DNA of 64,000 nucleotides from Lolium rigidum (GCF_022539505.1 NC_061508.1:268156736-268220735); one strand, 5' to 3'. Shown: positions 9,841 to 22,597, counted from the stretch's first letter. Made by a program: numbers and translations. The notes: generated from the sequence alone by a model not told the origin.

Positions 9841-11565
9841 TCAAGTCTGCAAGTCCGCAGGCTGCTTGACAACCGTCAAATCAGCTCTAAGATGCAACAC
9901 GCCATCGATGAAGAAGCTGTCATCAGCAATGAACGACGACCATGGAACATCAAAAAGATCGTAGCATCCACGCATAGAATCATCAGTAACATCATAACTT
10001 CCTTCGAACTTGCTCACGAATTGTCCTGACGATTTTACCCTAGCAGCAAACTCAAGATCTATTGTTAAAGATATGGGCTTGTCTGGCACTTCGTCAATCC
10101 CGAACCATAGACCAAAGCTGTTGTAGTTACTCTGCTGGTCCAGCTCACAGCATGCCGTGAGAAAGAACTGCAGCCCTACAAGATGGAACGGGACCGAGTA
10201 TTTATCTCCTGCTGGGAAGAGTCGAGAGCACTCATCACGCTTTAGATCCATGTAAACTATAACCTGTGGGCGAGGTCGATCAAACGAAACCACTTCCACA
10301 GGGTTGTACGTGTAAGCTCGCTCTGGCAATTGCCAACAAGTTGTTGAATCAGCTGCATGACTGGTTTGTTGCCATGATGGGTCAAGTTTGTATGCAAGTA
10401 CCTCGATGATACGCTTGGTTACTGCTTGCTCATGGTCCATAATATTGTAGATGAACGTAAGGACCTTCCCCAGTTCAATCCAGCTCATATGTTCGAAGCG
10501 CACCAAAGGGAGTAAACGAGAACAAAATATCTCAGATCTATCCTCCAATTTTGGGTATTGCGAGCAAACCCACTCGAGCAAGAAGTCAAATATGAAACTT
10601 TCATCTTTCACCTGTAGGTCGCTACTGGTGAGGATGGCCTCGATACCAACAAGAGGGATGCTCATCATCTCATCTTGGAACCTGATATGAGACAACAAAT
10701 GCCTTGAGTACACTTCATACATGATTTTGTGATAATAATGCTTACCTTGAAAGAAAATAAAATAAGAGGTGGGTACGTAGGATGGAATGACTCACTTATC
10801 CAAATCCTTGTATTTGTTGACAAGGAATTCCTTGGCCGCATCTGTCAAAGCTTGAACTTCAGCAGCCACTGAAATGGAGCATGGGTAGTCTAGGTAGAGC
10901 AGTGCAGATTCTGTGGTCATAGGCAAGCTTGTGAGCAACTGACTGCAGAGTCTCGTGCAAGAAACAACCTCAAATTTATCGGCAGCCATCAAGATGTCAA
11001 GCAGGTGAGCAGGCTCAGTCGTTGTCAACTTTCCACTGTACATAAAGCTTAAAAGCTCCATAACTGCATTTTCCTCTGTTCCATGTAGAACGAAAATAAG
11101 GCATTATTAAGGGGACAGTTCAATAAATAACTAAACAAAAAGAGAACAGAGTTTTGGGGGTCCAATGAGTATTTTAAGTATGAAGAGAAAAAAAATGAGA
11201 GAAGATATCACTGGGAGACCAGCTGCTTTATTATCGTAGAAAATGAAATGAAATGGCAAACAATCGTCCCTTCACTATGTAAATATTATAAAGCATATAG
11301 AAAATGATAACATCGTCAGAATAGCAAATGAGAATAAACTATAGGATGAAGAATGTCACAGTTGAACCATCACATTACCTGAATCAGCAATTCGAAGTGT
11401 TGTATGTGTTTGATCAGATTCTTTCATGCCATTTGAGAAAAGCTAGGAGCATGAAACTTATTAGAAAACGTGGGCTGTATAGAGCAAATATATTTCACAT
11501 GGTTATCAAAATTACCTTGAGGAAGAAAGGACTTCTAGCGGCAAGAACTGCTGAACTGATATAAA
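9841..11565 (-). CDS. BTB/POZ-BACK protein, POB1/LRB type, 5'-truncated, four exons left
   Basis: Exons from 5' to 3' on the minus strand are 11565-11516 (start lost), 11442-11379, 11075-10796 and 10681-9841 (stop TGA). Introns have GT-AG ends (gtaatt, gtaatg, gtgagt donors; ctag, acag, tcag acceptors) and phases agree across every junction, giving about 411 residues. The first 110 or so are the C-terminal half of a BTB fold ([37 protein letters not shown]). A BACK domain ([19 protein letters not shown]) and a C-terminal MATH-like region ending [14 protein letters not shown] follow. This matches POB1/LRB-type substrate adaptors for CUL3 ubiquitin ligases. The N-terminus and first half of BTB are gone: sequence switches in mid-exon to the primer-binding region of an LTR element. 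Coding sequence is otherwise clean, so truncation looks recent, or the gene is expressed from another promoter. Confidence 0.85.
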
Positions 11566-11570
11566 TGATC

Positions 11571-11588
11571 TCCCCGGCAACGGCGCCA
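11571..11588 (-). other. Primer-binding site, tRNA-Asp type
   Basis: The minus strand reads TGGCGCCGTTGCCGGGGA, the complement of the 3' end of plant tRNA-Asp, a few bases inside the LTR that follows at 11600. This orients the retroelement on the minus strand and shows that the LTR at 11600-13194 is a 5' LTR. Confidence 0.8.
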
Positions 11589-11599
11589 GAAAAATAGCT

Positions 11600-13194
11600 T
11601 GATGACACGTGAAGCACACGTCCGTTGGGAACCCCAAGAGGAAGGTGTGATGTGTACATCAGCGAGTTTCCCTCAGTAAGAAACCAAGGTTATCGAACCA
11701 GTAGGAGATGAAGGCCACGTGAAGGTTGTTGGTGAAGGAGTGTAGTGCGGTGCAACACCAGCGATTCCGGCGCCAACGTGGAACCTGCACAACACAATCA
11801 AAATACTTTGCCCCAACTTAACAGTGAGGTTATCAATCTCACCGGCTTGCTGTAAACAAAGGATTAAACGTATGGTGTGGAGAATGATGTTTGCTTGCAA
11901 AGAACAACATAGAACAATGATTGCAGTAGGTTGTATTTCAGATGTAAAAGAATGGACCGGGGTCCACAGTTCACTAGTGGTGTCTCTCCAATAAGATAAA
12001 TAACATGTCGGGTGAACAAATTACAGTTGGACAATTGACAAATAGAGAGGGCATAACAATGCACATACATATCATGAGGACTACTATGAGATTTACTTAG
12101 GGCATTACGACAAAGAACATAGACCGCTATCCAGCATGGATCTATGCCTAAAAATCCACCTTCGGGTTAGCATCCGCACCCCTTCCAGTATTAAGTTGCA
12201 AACAACAGAAAATTGCATTAAGTACTGTGCGTAATATAAACAATACAAATATCCTTAGGTAAAGCATTGATGTTTTATCCCTAGTGGCAACAGCACATCC
12301 ACAATCTTAGGGGTTGCTGTCACTCCCCCAGATTCAATGGAGACATGAACCCACTATCTAGCATAAATACTCCCTCTTGGAGTTACAAGTATCAACTTGG
12401 CCAGAGCCTCTACTAGAAACGGAGAGCATGCAAGATCATAAACAACACATATATGATAGATCAATAATCAACTTGACATAGTATTCCATATTCATCGGAT
12501 CCCAACAAACACAACATGTAGCATTACAAATAGATGATCTTGATCATGATAGGCAGCTCACAAGATCTAAACATGATAGCACAAGAGGAGAAGACAACCA
12601 TCTAGCTACTGCTATGGACCCATAGTCCAAGGATGAACTACTCACGCATCAGTCCGGAGGCGGGCATGGTGATGTAGAGCCCTCCGGTGATGATTCCCCT
12701 CTCCGGCAGGGTGACGGAGGCGATCTTCAGAACCCCCAAGATGGGGTTGACGGCGGCGGCGTCTCAGTAACTTTTCTCGTATCGTGGCTCTCGGTACAAG
12801 GGTTTTCGCGACGGAAGGATTATATAGGCGAAGGGGCAGAGTCGGGGAACGCCCGAGGGGCCCACCCCATATGGCGGCGCGACTAGGGGTGGGGCCGCGC
12901 CCCCCTATGGTGTGGCCGCCTCGTGCCCCTCTTCGTCTCTTCTTCGGTGTTCTGGAAGACTCCGTGGAAAATAAGACCGTGGGCTTTTGTTTCGTCCAAT
13001 TCCGAGAATATTTCCTGTGTAGGATTTCTGAAACCAAAAATAGCAGAAAACAAGAACTGGCGCTTCGGCATCTTGTTAATAGGTTAGTACCGGAAAATGC
13101 ATCAAAATGATATAAAGTGTATGTAAAACATGTGAGTATTGTCATAAAACTAGCATGGAACATAAGAAATTATAGATACGTTTGAGACGTATCA
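11600..13194 (-). mobile_element. Single 5' LTR of a Gypsy-like element, internal region deleted
   Basis: On the minus strand the LTR runs from TGATACGTCTCAAACGTATC to ...CATCA (1595 bp). It contains the GC-rich transcribed part and conserved segments also found in the LTRs at 18712-20002 and 23579-25179. Beyond its low-coordinate end only the primer-binding site and a few bases remain (to 11566) before BTB-gene exon sequence. The body and 3' LTR are therefore deleted. No target duplication can be scored. It is more diverged than the other family members, suggesting an older insertion. Confidence 0.8.
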
Positions 13195-14260
13195 TCCCGC
13201 TGCCGCCCTTTCCCCGCCGAGTTCCGCCACACTACCGCATCTCCCGCCATGATCTAGGTGAAGTAGCCGAAGGCCACCGCCACCAGACCCGCCGTCCACC
13301 TTCGCCGCCCCTGGAAGACCCCGCCTCCGCGCGAAGGGCAGTCCATGGACGCGCCACCACCGCCCCCTGCACCTTTGGCAGCCGGACGCGGCCGCCACCG
13401 CCAATCCCGACAGCGGCAACGGCCAGGAGGAGGAAGATCGATGGGCCGCATCTTCTTGGGTTCAGGTCGTCGTCCGGAGCCACCTCACACGAGACGTCCC
13501 GGGGCGAAGGTGTGGGAAGGGAGGAGAGGGGATGGGAGGGGATGGTGGTGAAGGGTGGAGGGACGGTGGCGACGCTGGGAGGGTGGAGAGTGGAGGGGCG
13601 GCGGCTAGATCAGGGAGGGGTCACCGTGTGCGTCTCGCTAAAACTGTTGTTGAAGAGTTATCCTCCGTTGCGCCTAAAGTTACATATGAAATGATTACGT
13701 AAGAACCCATTCACCGGGTCAAATTAGAAAATTTTCTTACATGTATTCAAGCTAAATTTTTACATGTCATCTTATCTAATCTTACATGGTAGGTGTGTGT
13801 TGTCAAATCCTTCCGTGTTGGTTGTAAAAATTGCACAAAAATCAATTATGTATAAATTCATGTGACAAGAAATTCTTACATGTATTACCTCTTTAAATTA
13901 CATGTCATTTTGCCTTAATAGTCTGTAAAAATCCATCCACAATATTTGTCATACATGCAAGTAGGAAAAATCCTACTTATATTCAAAAAATAACTAATGT
14001 AAGTAGGAAAATATCTCCTACAATTAGGGAAAATATTCTTGTATTTTTGGTCTAAATTACATATGAAAATTTCAGTCATGTAAGTAGGAAAATAACTCTT
14101 GCACGGCTGAAAATTTGCATGTCTCTCTGCCTGGTATTACATAGTTGATAACATGTAAAACTAATTTACATGACTGTCAGTAGGTGATGTTTATTTTTAC
14201 ATATTTGCATACCTAGTGTAGAAGAAACAAAGCTGTTAAGGTGCATACGATACATAAAAG
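13195..14260. other. Unassigned: GC-rich block then AT-rich block
   Basis: 13195-13620 is GC-rich with several overlapping open frames on both strands and no recognisable domain; it does not encode the missing BTB N-terminus. 13680-14230 is AT-rich, with recurring TTACATG and AGTAGGAAAA strings that suggest a degraded repeat. No terminal repeats were fixed. Confidence 0.3.
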
Positions 14261-14261
14261 A

Positions 14262-14412
14262 ATAACTACTCCCTCTGTGCATCAATGTAAGATGTTTTAG
14301 GTACTTTTAAAGTAGATTAGATATAAACCAAAATAAGTAAATCTACACCTAAATATAGACTAGATACAAACTAAAGTGGATAACTCAAAACAAAATGCTT
14401 CAACATTTTACA
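14262..14412. mobile_element. Stowaway-like MITE remnant
   Basis: The segment opens with CTACTCCCTCTGTGCATCAA, similar to the CTCCCTCCGT ends of Triticeae Stowaway MITEs. It continues with the ATGTTTTAGG...AGATATAAACC composition usual in these elements. The right end lacks a good inverted CTCCCTC copy, so the element is decayed or one-ended. Confidence 0.4.
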
Positions 14413-15963
14413 TTTCCAAACAAAACATTGATGTCGTCTTGGTTAACTACAGAAACCTTGGTAGAAGTTAAACTCGCACTTACAGACTTTACTGTGACTG
14501 AAATCTATCTGCACATGTTTCCATTATTTATGAACTAGTACCGGAAAGCACCATGGCATGGATACAGGAAAACGCACAGAACTAAGGAAACACATGAAAT
14601 CTGAAAAAGCCATCTTCTTAGCTTGAACATCAAACACTAACAAAGCCTGACTATAATGCAACAATTCCTACTCAAGAATAGAAACCATCCTGTTTGTTCT
14701 CCATGCTCGATCGAAACACACATCGCCCCAAACCGAGAAAATCTTCAGTGCTGAACGCATAACACAGCTGCGCTGGAAATACATATTCCTTGACAATGCT
14801 CGTTCAACACTGGAACTGTTTTTACATACAGTACCAATTCAGCAAACTGCTGAAACCAGGAAATATCACATGTCTGCCTGCTTGGTTGGTTAAGACTTAA
14901 GAGTTGGTAGCTGGAGGAAGGGCCGACGCAGAACTCCTTGGTCGGCTGCGGCGTTGACATTTTGCACGGCGAGCGAGGCACCTGGCGGCGGTGGCGTGTC
15001 TCTCGCCGTTGACATTTTGCTTTGGTCTCTCAATTTCGCGTTTCAGATTTGGCCACTCAATGAGCGAAACGATGGAGCTTGTGCCTTTGGCGGCGTGCAG
15101 AGCGCACCGCGTGTGGTAGGCCTGGTGTGGTGGACATGCATGGATGAAGCGGCGGTTCGGGGCGAGCTGGAGCACCTGACCTGAGGGCTGAGGCTGACGC
15201 TGGGGTCCACGCACGAGCGAGCGAGTCGGTTCGACTTTGGACCCCACGCGCGAAACGGTCGACCTGGATCTTTTCTTCTTCAATTCAATTCAGCGTGTCG
15301 AGTAATCGCGCGCCGATGTAAACTTGGTCCCTCCGTCTCCTTAATTAATTTGTTTTTTGCCAACTCCAAACTCATTCGCTCGCTCACACCGCTGGCACCA
15401 AGCTAACATGCCCAACCAACCCATCGTCTCACACCACACCGTGACCAATGTCTAGAATTTTGGGAAACTTGGCCACCCTAACCGTCGAACCAACGACAAC
15501 TTTGACGACATCCTTGAACGGTGATGTCGCACTTCTTGTCAAGGTGACAAGAAGGATGTCGACATCGCGGCGTCATGTAGCGTCCTTCCATTAATTGTTG
15601 GGGAAAGTGGCCCCCAATAGTGTGAGAGGACTCATGCGATGGCCCTCCGATGGTCTTCTGCCGGTGCGTGTTTTCCGCACCGACCCGACTCGATGAACAA
15701 CAAGGCAGCATGCATGATGGCCGTACACCGGCATGCATGGTGTCCTCGTGATGAAGATGAGTTGCGACTCGTATGCGTTGTCGATGAGATGTACTACACC
15801 GACGAGGGAGACACACCACTCGTTGAACTTTTTTGCACTTCTCCCTCTTCACCATCAAGCATAGCTATATCGACAGGTTGCAAGCTTGCACGCCGACAAA
15901 CTAATTAACCTGACGTAGGTCGGTCATCATCTTAGATGGCTTGGCGTGAGAGGGAGACAAAAG
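14413..15963. other. Unassigned low-copy stretch
   Basis: Frames longer than 80 codons exist on both strands (for example minus 15283-14897) but lack domains, and their composition looks like non-coding GC-rich DNA. No TE termini were found. A lone TCCCTCCGTCTCCTTAATTA at about 15331 resembles a MITE end but has no partner. Confidence 0.3.
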
Positions 15964-17045
15964 TTTTTTTTTTTGGCGATGAAGAGGACAACATACATGC
16001 CCTTGTATTACAAGGAATGGCTTCATGTTTCTTTTTTGAGAATACGATGCAATTGTATTAATTCAACGAAATATCCAACACAAGAGAGTTCACAATGCTA
16101 GCCAGTGGATCGCTGAGCCAAACCCAGAGCTTATCCTCGCAGCCTTCTTTTTCTAACCCATGTGCAACCACAATTGTTGTCCGTCAAACGACATGCATCG
16201 AGGTTTCCCCGAAGCCTCCCAACAACTCCTTGATCTCCTCTACGAGAGGACTATGAAATGATCGGTCCTTCTCCTCGTTCCGCATCATAGCCATGACCCC
16301 TGCACAATCCGTCTCCAAAATCACCTTCGACGCTTGTACCTCCTTCGCAAGCACTAGGCCTCTTCTGCGTGCAAGAAGCTCAACCCTCTCCGCATCAGTA
16401 ACATGGGCAAAAAAATGGCACGGTCCCGCGATGAAGCCACCATGGTGTACTATGATGACCACAACTCCCCCTCAGTTGCCTTCGCTTTGACGGTATGCTC
16501 CGTTCGCGTTCATCTTAAACCAGCTTGCGTTAGGAGGCCGTCAACACTCCACCGTTCTGGATACCACCGCCGACGCTTCAGGTTTTAGATTACTCAACTC
16601 CTCGACAATTGCCACTGATTTCGCAACTATCGATCCTGGGTCCTATTTATGCTGCTATTCCCTTGCATCATTTCGCGCCAGCCATATATAGATTATAAAT
16701 TAGCGTGAAAGCCCATGCAGTCTGGTTGTTAGACCCTTTTCCGACCCAATCCAAAATCCACCCCTTCAAATCAGCATGGCAGACCAGGGTTTTTGGTGGA
16801 GGCTCAAAGAGACCTCCAACGTGCTCCGCCAACAACGCCCATGTTTGCGTGCCAAGTGAGGACATGTCCAGAAACGGTGAATCAAGCTATCAGTTTTGTC
16901 GCACACTAGACAAACCACGCCGTCTTTAATTTTCCTATGACTGTGCTCGGTTCCCACTACTAGACCATTATCGATGAGACGCCACATGTGCACCTTCATC
17001 TTCCGTTTCTCCACCGATTTTTTTGGCAGTCTCATTTAGAGGTGG
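15964..17045 (-). mobile_element. 3' end of a second LINE: zinc-binding and RNase H regions
   Basis: On the minus strand, 17035-16766 encodes a reverse-transcriptase zinc-binding-like segment (W.LI..GL.V...L, then CLVC...DS..H.FW.CP). 16462-16184 encodes an RNase H-like segment (ERVELLARRRGL, KVILETDCAGVM) as found at the C-terminus of plant LINE ORF2 proteins. The upstream RT is absent (truncated at about 17045). The 3' end is marked by a T-run on the plus strand at 15966-15977, consistent with the poly(A) tail. Stops and frameshifts separate the two segments. Confidence 0.7.
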
Positions 17046-17244
17046 TTCTTCTTGACAATTGGTTGGGAAGGTGGCAAAATTTCAAACTAATTCAGTGAGC
17101 GAGGGAGGATCAAAATCTCGCATGATTCCGAAGCTAGTTAAGTCGTGGCACAATTTTCGGACGAAAATAATAAATGCAAAGAGAGCGTCGCGTTGGGTGA
17201 AAAAATCACGCAATCAAAAGACGAAAATCACGCAACACTTCTCG

Positions 17245-17740
17245 ATGCCCGGCTCTCACCCAACGCCCGCGCCGACTCCTCGATCCCCGGCCACTCTCCG
17301 CCCGCGCCGGCGCTCCCCTAGACTTCCACTCGCGCCGCCGCTAACCCTAGCTAGCTGGAGGCCGGCATCGAGGACGACGGGGCGCTACCTCGCGCGGTCT
17401 TCCATCGGCCGTCGACCAAAACCGTGCCCAGGACCCACGGCGGCTCTACTCGCGAGCGTGCGTGCATCTGTGGTCGAGGAAGGCCGCCGGTGGCCGGGAG
17501 ATGCGTTGCCCTCCTCCCATCGCGTCCTCCTCCGTGAGGCCGCTCCGCCCCACCAGCGCCTGGGCTCCGTCAAGGGCGTCTACTTCGGAGTGCTCGTCCG
17601 CCGGTAACAAGGCCGCCCCCGCTGGTGAGGACACCACTACTCTCGTCTTCACTCCCTGTCTCCCTCTCCCAGCCCAAGAACGACAAGTTCTTGCAGGACG
17701 CTGGCCTGTTGAAGGGAAAACTACTGTTTTACGATTCGAT
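17245..17740 (+). other. Possible 5' exon region of an unrecognised gene
   Basis: A GC-rich leader containing CTAACCCTAGCTAG, common in grass 5' UTRs, is followed by open frames. A donor-like GCTG/GTGAGG lies at 17625 and an acceptor-like CTCTCCCAG before CCCAAGAACGACAAG at about 17673. The second segment encodes a protein-like PKNDKFLQDAGLLKGKLL in one frame. I could not make the two segments join in phase, so the model is unresolved. ATGs at 17245 and 17501 are both possible. Confidence 0.25.
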
Positions 17741-18531
17741 CCCAAGTGCTGCCGGTTGTAGTAGTGTCAGGAGATGTCCTAGATATGCTTTAGCATTGCC
17801 CTATCGTTGTTCAGATTCGAAACTTGCACTATTGTTGTTGCAGAATCGGACATTCGGGTCTGTTTAGATTATGGCCAGGTATCGCCCCTCCAATTTTTTT
17901 GGCGTTCACTGAGGGCGAGGGCGTCTGTTTGGATACATTAAGCCATAATTTCAGATCAATGCCAACTTTTTAGTCAGTACGTTCAGTTGGGCAAATCCGG
18001 GGCGGCAAAATCGTTGGCCACATTTTTGGCACGCCCCGTTTTGGTAGGGCTTGTGTGGGCGCTACCCAAACAGCCCCTTTGTTTTGCTGTCTAAATACTC
18101 TAGCTTGTAATGATCTACTTAGCTGCTAGATATGCGTATATGTTGTCACACATTATATTTTCTTCATGTCCAGAACCAAACTTCTGTATGAAAATCTGAA
18201 ATGTAGCCTCCTAAATCTTTAGATATGATAATGCTTCAGTAGTGTTTGATCACACTTATCCCCCCCCTAGATTATGTAATAGAAGTTTGATCATGATTTG
18301 ATCAAAGAATTCTTCTGTAATTTGAGCCTGATCACATATAGGTCGTATTTGTAATACATCATTATAAGTAATTTTGTTTGTTCCCGCTTGTTGTCCATTT
18401 AGCAATCTGATCTGGTCATCATATCATGAAGCAAATCATAACACTTAATGTTTAATAATGATTCCAACATGTAAATATTTCCTCCTATGCCCTTGGCCTT
18501 TGAGTTTGACTTCCTGGTTCCTTTCTTGTAG
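17741..18531. other. AT-rich, intron-like, no gene or TE seen
   Basis: Composition (T-rich, poly-C at 18261-18267) and the pyrimidine tract ending cttgtag at 18531 suggest an intron between the candidate exons at 17673 and 18532. No domain or terminal repeat was found. Confidence 0.25.
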
Positions 18532-18611
18532 GGTCCGAACATGTTTTGGGGGCGTCGTGCAAAAGGTCCGGCCCACTGCGGCTGCCGCTGTTCAGGAACT
18601 CGTCGACATTG
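18532..18611 (+). other. Possible exon cut by an assembly gap
   Basis: After a good acceptor (ctttcttgtag) an 80-bp GC-rich segment is open in several frames, one giving a SEHVLGASCKRSGPLRLPLF-type peptide. It runs directly into the 100-N gap. On the other side of the gap the sequence is already inside an LTR, so the rest of the exon may be lost in the gap. Confidence 0.3.
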
Positions 18612-18711
18612 NNNNNNNNNNNNNNNNNNNNNNNNNNNNNNNNNNNNNNNNNNNNNNNNNNNNNNNNNNNNNNNNNNNNNNNNNNNNNNNNNNNNNNNNN
18701 NNNNNNNNNNN
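18612..18711. other. Assembly gap (100 N)
   Basis: There are exactly 100 Ns, a conventional gap of unknown size. By comparison with the partner LTR at 23579, about 310 bp of the 3' LTR plus its left target duplication are missing here. The true gap is therefore probably larger than shown unless that LTR end is deleted. Confidence 0.95.
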
Positions 18712-20002
18712 AAAGAACAATTGCGGTAGATTGTATTTCAGATGTAAAGAATAGGACCGGGGTCCACAGTTCACTAGTGGTGTCTCTCCCATAAGATAAA
18801 CAGATGTTGGGTGAACAAATTACAGCTTGGGCAATTGACAAATAAAGAAGGCATAACACTGCACATACATATATCATGATGAGTACTATGAGATTTAATC
18901 GGGGCATTACGACAAAGTACATAGACCGCTATCCAAGCATGCATCTATGCCTAAAAAGTCCACTTTCAGGTTATCATCCGAACCCCTTCCGGTATTAAGT
19001 TGCAACCAACGAGACAATTGCATTAAGTATGGTGCGTAATGTAATCAACACAAATATCCTTAGACAAAGCATCGATGTTTTATTCCTAGTGGCAACAAGA
19101 CATCCACAACCTTAGAACTTTCGTCACTCGTCCCGCATTTAATGGAGGCATGAACCCACTATCGAGCATAAATACTCCCTCTTGGAGTCACAAGTATCAA
19201 CTTGGCCAGAGCCTCTACTAGCAACGGAGAGCATGCAAGAACATAAACAACATATATGATAGATTGATAATCAACTTGACATAGTATTCAATATTCATCG
19301 GATCCCAACAAACACAACATGTAGCATTACAAATAGATGATCTTGATCATGATAGGCAGCTCACAAGATCTAACATGATAGCACAATGAGGAGAAGACAA
19401 CCATCTAGCTACTGCTATGGACCCATAGTCCAGGGGTGGACTACTCACACATCAATCCGGAGGCGATCATGGCGATGAAGAGACCTCCGGGAGATGATTC
19501 CCCTCTCCGGCGAGGGTGCCGGAGGCGATCTCCTGAATCCCCGAGATGGGATTGGCGGCGGCGGCGTCTCTGGAAGGTTTTCCGTATCGTGGCTCTCGGT
19601 ACTGGGGGTTTCGCGACGAAGACTATATGTAGGCGGAAGGGTAGGTCAGGGGGCGCCACGAGGGGCCCACACAACAGGCCGGCGCGGCCAGGGCTTGGGC
19701 CGCGCCGCCCTATTGTGTGGCCACCTCGTGGCCCCACTTCGTTTCCTCTTCGGACTTCTAGAAGCTTCGTGGAAAAATAGGACCCTGGGCGTTGATTTCG
19801 TCCAATTCCGAGAATATTTCCTTACTAGGATTTCTGAAACCAAAAACAGCAGAAAACAAAGCAATCGGCTCTTCGGCATCTCGTCAATAGGTTAGTGCCG
19901 GAAAATGCATAATACCGACATATAATGTGTATAAAACATGTGAGTATCATCATAAAAGTAGCATGGAACATAAGAAATTATAGATACGTTTGAGACGTAT
20001 CA

Positions 20003-22597
20003 AGCATCCCCAAGCTTAGTTCCTACTCGCCCTCGAGTAGGTAAACGATAACAAAGATAATTTCTGAAGTGACATGCTATCATAATCTTGATCATACTAT
20101 TGTAAGCATATGAGATGAATACAGCGATTCGAAGCAATGATGAATATAATGAGTAAACAAATGAATCATATAACAAAGACTTTTCATGAATAATACTTTC
20201 AAGACAAGCATCAATAAGACTTGCATAAGAGTTACTCATAAAGCAATAAATTCTTAGTAGAAAGATTTGAAACAACACAAAGGAAGATATAAGTTTCAGC
20301 GATTGCTTTCAACTTCAACATATTTATCTCATGGATAATTGTCAACACAAAGTAATATAACAAGTGCAATAGGTAAACATGTAAGAATCAATGCACACAG
20401 TTGATACAAGTGTTTGCTTCTAGGATAGAAATAATAGGTAAACTGACTCAACAATAAAGTAGAAGATAGGCCCTTCGCAGAGGGAAGCATGGATTACTAT
20501 ATTTGTGCTAGAGCTTTTCATTTTGAAAACAAGAAACAATTTTGTCAACGGTAGTAATAAATCATATGTGTTATGTATGAGATATCCTATAAGTTGCAAG
20601 CCTCATGCATAGTATACTAATAGTGCTCGCACCTTGTCCTAATTAGCTTGGATTAACACGGATTATCATTGCATAGCATATGTTTCAACCAAGTGTCACA
20701 AAGGGGTACCTCTATGCCGCCTCGTACAAAGGTCTAAGGAGAAAGTTCGCTTTGGATTTCTCGCTTTTGATTATTCTCAACTTAGACATCCATACCGGGA
20801 CAACATAGACAACAGATAATGGACTCCTCTTTAATGCATAAGCATTCAACAACAGTTAATATTCTCATAAGAGATTGAGGATTTGCGTCCAAACTTAAAC
20901 TTTCACCATGAATCATGGCTTTAGTTAGGGGCCCAATGTTCTTCACTAACAGTATGCATACTCAAACCATTTGATCATGAAAATCGCCCTTACTTCAGAC
21001 AAGACAAACATGCATAGCAACTCACATGATATTCAACAAAGGTAAAAGTTGATGGCGTCCCCGAAACATGGTTACCGCTCAACAAGCAACTTATTAAGAA
21101 ATAAGATACATAAGTACATATTCTTCACCACAATAGTTTTTAAGGCTACTTTCCCATGAGCTATGTATTGTAAAGGCAAAGAATAGAAGTTTAAAGGTAG
21201 CACTCAAGTAATATACTTTGGAATGGCGGAGAAATACCATGTGGTAGGTAGGTATGGTGGACACAAATGGCATAGTATTTGGCTCAAGGATTTGGATGCA
21301 CGAGACGAATTCCTCTCAATACAAGGCTAGGCTAGCAAGGTTGTTTGAAGCAAACTCAAGTATAAAAGGTGCAGAAAAGCTCACATATGAACATATTGTA
21401 ACTATTATAAGACTTTACATTGTCTCCTTGTTGTTCAAACACCTTAACCGTGAAAATATCTAGACTCTAGAGATCAATCATGCAAACAAAATTTTAACAA
21501 GCTCTATGTAGTTATTCATTAATAGGTACAAGGTACATGATGCAAGAGCTTAAACATGATCTATATGAGCACAACAATTGCCAAGTATCACATTATTCAA
21601 GACATTATACCATTTACCACATGCGGCATTTTCCGTTTCCAACCATATAACAATGAATGAAATAGTCCAACTTTCGCAATGAACATTAAAGATAAAGCTA
21701 AGAACATATGTGTTCATACGAAACAGCGGAGCGTGTCTCTCTCCCAAACAAATAATGCTAGGATCCGATCTTATTCAAACAAAACAAAAATAAAAACAAA
21801 CAGACACTCCAAGTAAAGCACATAAGATGTGATGGAATAAAAATATAGTTTCACTAGAGGTGACCTGATAAGTTGTCGATGAAGAAGGGATGCCTTGGGC
21901 ATCCCCAAGCTTAGACGCTTGGGTCTTCTTAAAATATGCAGGGATGAACCACGGGGCATCCCCAAGCTTAAACTCTTCACTCTTCTTGATCATATTGTAT
22001 CATCCTCCTCCCTTGACCCTTGAAAACTTCCTCCACACCAAACTTAAAACAAACTCATTAGAGGGTCAAGTGCATAATTCATATATTCAGAGGTGACATA
22101 ATCATTCTTAACACTTCGGACATTGCACAAAGCTACTGAAAGTTAATGGAACAAAGAAATCCATCCAACATAGCAAAACAGGCAATGCGAAATAAAAGGC
22201 AGAATCTGTCAAAACAGAACAGTCCGTAAAGACGAATTTTTTAGAGGCACCAGACTGGCTCAGATGAAAATTCCCAAATTGAATGAAAGTTGCGTACATA
22301 TCTGAGGATCACGCACGTAAATTGGCAGATTTTTCTGAGTTACCTACAGAGAACCATACCCAAATTCGTGACAGCAAGAAATCTGTTTCTGCGCAGTAAT
22401 CCAAATCTAGTATTGACTTTACTATCAAAGACTTTACTTGGCACAACAATGCAATAAAATAAATATAAGGAGAGGTTGCTACAGTAGTAACAACTTCCAA
22501 GACTCAAATATAAAACAAAGTGCAGAAGTAAAATAATGGGTTGTCTCCCATAAGCGCTTTTCTTTAACGCCTTTCAGCTAGGCGCAGAAAGTGTGAA
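20003..22597 (-). other. Long non-coding internal region of element A
   Basis: This AT-rich block has no sustained sense frame. It is closely similar to 51755-54300 in element B over roughly 2.5 kb. AAGCTTGGGGATGC-type polypurine strings recur near 20004, 21899 and 21957 (minus strand), besides the one that adjoins the 3' LTR. Confidence 0.6.

Noticed and set aside
12642..13163. 173-codon minus-strand frame
   Set aside because: Lies wholly inside an LTR and recurs in other LTRs (for example 24647-25021, 56120-56689) with indels that break phase; transcribed LTR sequence, not a gene.
13195..13620. Missing N-terminal exon of the BTB gene beyond the LTR
   Set aside because: Minus-strand translations in all frames lack any BTB motif; the region is an unrelated GC-rich sequence.
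15310..15360. Stowaway element at the CCCTCCGTCTCC string
   Set aside because: No inverted partner and no TA duplication within 500 bp.
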